In this document: positions 62,494-64,000 of the stretch, piece after piece | How positions within the stretch are numbered: position 1 is the first letter of the stretch | How the letters are laid out: every line of letters begins with the position of its first letter | Assembly: GCF_012911565.1 (NCBI RefSeq) | Contig: NZ_JAAMPU010000095.1 | Location: forward strand, 1 to 64,000 | Direction: 5' to 3' | Length of the DNA stretch: 64,000 bases | From: Flavobacterium silvaticum | GTDB taxonomy: Bacteria > Bacteroidota > Bacteroidia > Flavobacteriales > Flavobacteriaceae | Translations under genes and position numbers: made by a program | The notes under the pieces: model-generated | Databases searched by the model: none | What the model was told of the DNA's origin: nothing | Seen by the model: the letters and a program-made list of their open reading frames with translations, nothing else

Positions 62494-63468
62494 ATGAAGA
62501 AGGTAAAATATTACTACGATCCTGAAAATCTGGCATTCCGCAAGATCAAGGTGAAAAAGGCCACGAAACTAGGCTATGCGGCCTTGTTCCTGCTGGCATC
62601 GGCATTGTTTGGGACGCTGGCTTTCTATGTAGTGATCAGTACGCCTTTCTTCGATACGCCAAAAGACAGGTTGCAGGCGCGCGAAATCGAGAACCTCAAG
62701 CTCAATTATTCGCTTTTGGAACGTCAGATGGATGAAGTGGATGCGGCACTCGACGGCCTTGAGCAAAGAGACGAGAATATTTACCGAAGTTATTTCAACT
62801 CGTCAAAATCGGCCGACGAAAAACAAAAAAAAGATAGCCAAAAGAACCGATACAAAGAGCTTGAAGGTTACAACAATGTGGAATTGGTGACGACTGCGAG
62901 CAAACGCATGGACAGCATCAAAAAGCAATTGGTATTGCAAAGCGTATCGCTCGATGAAATTGTATCATTGGCGAAAAAGAAAAACAAACTGCTTGCTGCT
63001 ATCCCGGCGATTCAGCCGGTCAGGAAAGAAAACCTGAGTGCGGTGGCTTCGGGATTCGGATATCGTACAGATCCGTTTACCAAAGTGAGCAAGTTCCATG
63101 CGGGAATGGATTTTTCATCGCGTACCGGAACGCCTGTTTTTGCAACAGGTGACGGAATTGTGGAACGTGCCGACAGCAACGAATCGGGTTACGGAAACCA
63201 CATCGTGATTCGTCATGGTTACGGTTACGAAACACTTTACGGACATTTAAGCAAGTACAAGGCAAAGCGCGGACAACACGTCAAGCGGGGCGAAATCATA
63301 GGTTATGTAGGAAGCACGGGCCGAAGCGAGGCACCTCACCTGCATTACGAAGTGCACAAAAACGGCGAGGTGGTGAACCCGCTCAATTTTTATTATGCAA
63401 ACATTTCGGCAGCGGAATATGTGGCGATTGCCAAAGCTGCCGACCAGGAAAACCAATCGTTAGACTAA
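62494..63468 (+). CDS. M23 family peptidase (LytM/DipM-like)
   Basis: A 324-residue peptidase. One N-terminal membrane helix (LGYAALFLLASALFGTLAFY) anchors it, followed by a coiled coil (about 65-165). The M23 domain (about 185-300) has zinc ligands His and Asp in SKFHAGMDFSS, the second His in HLHYEVHKNGEVVNPL and GYGNHIVIRHGYGYETLYGH. It is expected to cut peptidoglycan cross-bridges in the periplasm. All metal ligands are present. The following MerR gene starts directly after its stop (TAAATG). Confidence 0.95.
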   Translation: MKKVKYYYDPENLAFRKIKVKKATKLGYAALFLLASALFGTLAFYVVISTPFFDTPKDRLQAREIENLKLNYSLLERQMDEVDAALDGLEQRDENIYRSYFNSSKSADEKQKKDSQKNRYKELEGYNNVELVTTASKRMDSIKKQLVLQSVSLDEIVSLAKKKNKLLAAIPAIQPVRKENLSAVASGFGYRTDPFTKVSKFHAGMDFSSRTGTPVFATGDGIVERADSNESGYGNHIVIRHGYGYETLYGHLSKYKAKRGQHVKRGEIIGYVGSTGRSEAPHLHYEVHKNGEVVNPLNFYYANISAAEYVAIAKAADQENQSLD

Positions 63469-63801
63469 ATGCAGATAGATTTATCACCGGACAAACGGTA
63501 TTACAGCATAGGCGAAGTGGCGAAGGCGTTCAACGTGAATGCATCGCTGATTCGTTTCTGGGACAAGGAATTCGATGTTCTCAAACCCAAAAAGAACGCA
63601 AAAGGCAACCGGATGTTTACACCGGAAGATGTCAAAAACCTTCAACTCATTTATCACCTGGTCAAGGAACGCGGCTTTACGCTGGACGGAGCGCGTGTGC
63701 ATTTGAAAGAAGGACAGAAAAAAACGCTCGACAAATATGAAATCATCAGCAAACTTGAAGGCATTAAAAAGCAACTGACCGATTTGAAAGACGCACTTTA
63801 G
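63469..63801 (+). CDS. MerR family transcriptional regulator (small)
   Basis: A 110-residue protein. It has a MerR-type winged HTH (YYSIGEVAKAFNVNASLIRF; WDKEFDVLKPKKNAKGNRMF; TPEDVKNLQLIYHLVKERGF) and a short helical C-terminus, without a metal-binding or effector domain. It abuts the M23 gene, so it is translated from the same mRNA. Target genes unknown. Confidence 0.9.
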   Translation: MQIDLSPDKRYYSIGEVAKAFNVNASLIRFWDKEFDVLKPKKNAKGNRMFTPEDVKNLQLIYHLVKERGFTLDGARVHLKEGQKKTLDKYEIISKLEGIKKQLTDLKDAL

Positions 63802-63894
63802 TTATTATTATTTTTTATTGTAATTATTTATTCGAACAAACGGATATCCTAAAAATTTTAAACAAACAAAAACAACTTTTAAAACAAATTCAAA

Positions 63895-64000
63895 ATGAGA
63901 AAATTTCTTCCGTGGATCATTATCGCAGGTGTCGTATTGATCTTGATTTTTTGGTGGATTGGCGTTAAAAACACGGCGCTTCAATACAACCAGGCTGTAG
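63895..64000 (+). CDS. LemA family protein, 5' part (cut by window edge)
   Basis: ATG 63895 starts MRKFLPWIIIAGVVLILIFW, one membrane helix, followed by WIGVKNTALQYNQAV, the start of the LemA domain. Only 35 codons are inside the window. LemA proteins are membrane-anchored helical bundles of unclear role, usually next to TPM-domain genes. Confidence 0.85.
   Translation, partial: MRKFLPWIIIAGVVLILIFWWIGVKNTALQYNQAV

Overview
The window is a chromosomal stretch of a Bacteroidota bacterium, most likely Flavobacteriaceae close to Flavobacterium. The signs are Por/type IX secretion (T9SS) C-terminal signals, a SusC/SusD pair, GLPGLI, GSCFA, DUF6252 and DUF4230 proteins, -7 promoter boxes of the TAnnTTTG type, almost no Shine-Dalgarno sequences, and the conserved gene order rpsU - tyrosine recombinase - hpf - tRNAs - tuf - tRNA-Trp - secE - nusG - rplKAJL - rpoBC - DUF3467. 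I see no phage, insertion sequence or CRISPR array.

Layout. 1-1822: 5' part of a secreted mosaic adhesin, cut by the window edge. 2070-17398 (minus strand): the transcription/translation core cluster with four tRNAs, ending at rpsU, which carries an exceptional Shine-Dalgarno sequence. 17534-28000: mixed metabolic and envelope genes (lipoprotein, acyl-CoA dehydrogenase, HhH protein, PspC-like protein, seven-haem cytochrome, GLPGLI-PNGase F protein, cystathionine beta-synthase, porin). 28068-35814: a SusC-SusD-lipoprotein group followed by a T9SS subtilase, read here as a protein or peptide acquisition locus. 36011-51905: housekeeping and amino-acid genes (rnhB, lipB, lysS, hemL, glucosaminidase, ACC deaminase-like, hutU, Phe hydroxylase) and small envelope proteins. 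51940-57450: a two-component locus. 57554-64000: GSCFA protein, lipoprotein, alaS, M23 peptidase, MerR regulator and the start of lemA.

The most interesting item is the two-component locus. It has one NarL/LuxR-type response regulator, two tandem paralogous TPR histidine kinases, two small membrane proteins and a DUF6252 lipoprotein. Three copies of a 20-bp palindrome (consensus AATACGGCAWWTGCCGTATT, a 7-2-7 NarL-like layout) lie at 52756-52775, 56867-56886 and 57534-57553. In all three, exactly 21 bp separate the palindrome from a degenerate -7 box (CATCTTTG, GAACTTTG, CAGATTTG) on the minus strand, and no -33 TTG sits at the normal spacing. This is the layout expected of activator-dependent promoters. 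It predicts a self-contained regulon: response regulator plus a 34-residue membrane peptide, a 91-residue membrane protein plus both kinases, and the lipoprotein.

Other points: a GC-rich dispersed-type element upstream of the cystathionine beta-synthase gene, nested inverted repeats between rpoB and rpoC and between alaS and the M23 gene, promoters nested in terminators, and several apparently leaderless or near-leaderless mRNAs.
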